Source: PLA2 sp036273915 (GTDB lineage: Bacteria > Planctomycetota > PLA2). Taken from it: DNA of 6,845 nucleotides. Shown one piece after another: positions 6,183-6,845 of this stretch (position 1 is the first letter of the stretch; every line of letters begins with the position of its first letter). A program made the position numbers and the translations under genes. Location: assembly GCA_036273915.1 (NCBI GenBank), contig DASUGR010000263.1, positions 1 to 6,845 of the forward strand. The letters run 5' to 3'. The notes under the pieces were generated by a model. The model saw nothing but the letters and a program-made list of their open reading frames with translations, had not been told where the DNA came from and did not search any database.

Positions 6183-6188
6183 TAGAAT
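6183..6188 (+). promoter_or_regulatory. Candidate -10 box of the DUF1801 gene
   Basis: TAGAAT matches the sigma-70 -10 consensus at five of six positions and is an AT island in a very GC-rich gap. Initiation about seven bases on would give a leader of roughly a dozen bases that still includes the SD site. No recognisable -35 box lies 16-18 bases upstream. Confidence 0.45.
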
Positions 6189-6195
6189 CCGCGCC

Positions 6196-6202
6196 GAGGA
6201 GG
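6196..6202 (+). promoter_or_regulatory. Ribosome binding site of the DUF1801 gene
   Basis: GAGGAGG followed by ATCC and the ATG at 6207. It fixes the start of the DUF1801 gene. Confidence 0.75.
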
Positions 6203-6206
6203 ATCC

Positions 6207-6704
6207 ATGGCCGGAACGACCGCGTCGGTGAAGGAGTATCTCGAGAGCCTGCCCGAGGAGCGCAGGAAGGCGATCCTGAAGGTGCGCGCCGCCGTGAACA
6301 AGGGGCTGCCGAAGGGATACAAGGAGGGCATCCAGTACGGGATGATCGGCTGGTGCGTCCCCCAGTCGCTCTTCCCGAAAGGCTACCACTGCGACCCGAA
6401 GCAGGGAGTCCCGTTCGCCGGCCTCGCGAACCAGAAGAACTACATGTCGCTCTACCTCATGGGCGTCTACGGCGACTCCGCGCACCGCAAGTGGTTCGAG
6501 GCGGAGTGGAGAAAGACCGGCAAGAAGCTCGACATGGGGAAGGCGTGCATCCGCTTCCGGAACGTGGAGGACATCCCGCTCGACCTCGTGACCGAGGCGG
6601 TCGCGCGCGTGCCCGTGGAGAAGTTCCTCGCGCACTACGAGACAACGCTGGCGGCGGGCGGCAAGGGGAAGAAGCGCGCAGCGGCGCCGGGCCGCGGCAC
6701 CTAG
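6207..6704 (+). CDS. DUF1801 (YdhG-like fold) domain protein
   Basis: A 165-residue soluble protein without a signal peptide or membrane segment. It shows the running pattern of DUF1801 proteins: SVKEYLESLPEERRKAI (7-23), YGMIGWCVPQSLFPKGYHCD (44-63), LANQKNYMSLYLMGVYGD (73-90), TGKKLDMGKACIRFRN (104-119), and IPLDLVTEAVARVPVEKF (123-140). The domain fills residues about 5-145. The last 15 residues are a Lys/Arg/Gly/Ala tail that is probably disordered. One relative, Bacillus YdhG/Fra, has been described as a frataxin-like iron chaperone, but most members have no proven role, so no activity is assigned. The ATG has a strong SD and a candidate -10 box. It seems to be a single gene, divergent from the antiporter gene, and non-coding DNA follows its TAG stop directly. 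Confidence 0.9.
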   Translation: MAGTTASVKEYLESLPEERRKAILKVRAAVNKGLPKGYKEGIQYGMIGWCVPQSLFPKGYHCDPKQGVPFAGLANQKNYMSLYLMGVYGDSAHRKWFEAEWRKTGKKLDMGKACIRFRNVEDIPLDLVTEAVARVPVEKFLAHYETTLAAGGKGKKRAAAPGRGT

Positions 6705-6758
6705 CCCGGATTATTCACGAGTCTCGCGGTTCTGAGCGGTCCATCCGGCCGATCTCTG

Positions 6759-6808
6759 CGTCGCTCCTCCTCGCAGGCTCCGTTGGAGCCAGCTTCGTCG
6801 TCGCTCCT
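6759..6808. repeat. Direct repeat pair flanking a small hairpin, in the non-coding end of the window
   Basis: CGTCGCTCCT occurs at 6759-6768 and again at 6799-6808. Exactly midway lies the perfect inverted repeat GGCTCC-GTT-GGAGCC (6776-6790). GATCTC also occurs twice, at 6751-6756 and 6810-6815. The surrounding 141 bp (6705-6845) hold no credible ORF, and around 6709-6720 they are richer in A/T (GGATTATTCACGAG) than the rest of the window. It may be the edge of an interspersed repeat or insertion element, but no terminal-repeat partner or transposase is in the window. Confidence 0.4.
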
Positions 6809-6845
6809 TGATCTCGACCGTCTGTCCTCGCCCAGAACACCGCCT

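Noticed and set aside
4483..6231. A 582-codon + strand open frame rich in Arg, Glu and Asp
   Set aside because: It is the antisense frame of the antiporter-EIIA gene, with no domain signature. The - strand product has clear CPA and EIIA motifs.
5822..6811. A 329-codon + strand open frame running over the DUF1801 gene
   Set aside because: The DUF1801 frame has an SD, full domain agreement and a plausible stop. This frame is a shadow made of charged low-complexity sequence.

Overview
This is a GC-rich (roughly 70% by eye) bacterial window with strong G/C preference at third codon positions, polycistronic ATGA overlaps and Shine-Dalgarno sites of the GGAGG type. A ferredoxin-dependent 2-oxoacid oxidoreductase points to an organism with anaerobic or microaerobic metabolism. 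Exported EF-hand proteins, PTS-linked antiporters and Spinster-type carriers would fit high-GC Gram-negative lineages such as Planctomycetota, Acidobacteriota or Myxococcota-like groups. The window holds no taxonomic marker, so this placement is only a guess.

Layout: positions 1-2080 on the + strand carry the end of one operon. It holds the C-terminal half of the TPP-binding beta subunit, then the complete gamma and alpha subunits, of a VorABC/KorABC-type 2-oxoacid:ferredoxin oxidoreductase, joined by two ATGA stop/start overlaps. The alpha gene meets, tail to tail and with a 12-bp overlap, a 51-residue four-cysteine protein on the - strand (2069-2224). Further - strand genes follow: an exported EF-hand, Met/Arg-rich and CxxC protein (2347-3030), a Spinster-like MFS carrier (3112-4332), and a cation/proton antiporter-like membrane domain fused to a PTS EIIA type-2 domain (4438-6126). 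Divergent from the last, on +, is a DUF1801/YdhG-like small protein (6207-6704). The final 141 bp are non-coding and contain a direct repeat flanking a hairpin.

The genes do not form one pathway. Only the oxidoreductase genes are clearly one functional unit: oxidative decarboxylation of a 2-oxoacid to acyl-CoA, with electrons passed to ferredoxin. The - strand genes look like separate transcription units. Two of them, the EF-hand and antiporter genes, are followed by closely related GC-rich hairpins that share the same arms. The MFS gene is followed by a C-rich transcript segment with the look of a Rho loading site.

The points most worth a second look are the antiporter's Asn-Asn in place of the usual acidic ion-binding pair, the four-Cys miniprotein, the unusual architecture of the exported EF-hand protein, and the repeated hairpin element. 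No clearly new multi-gene system is visible.
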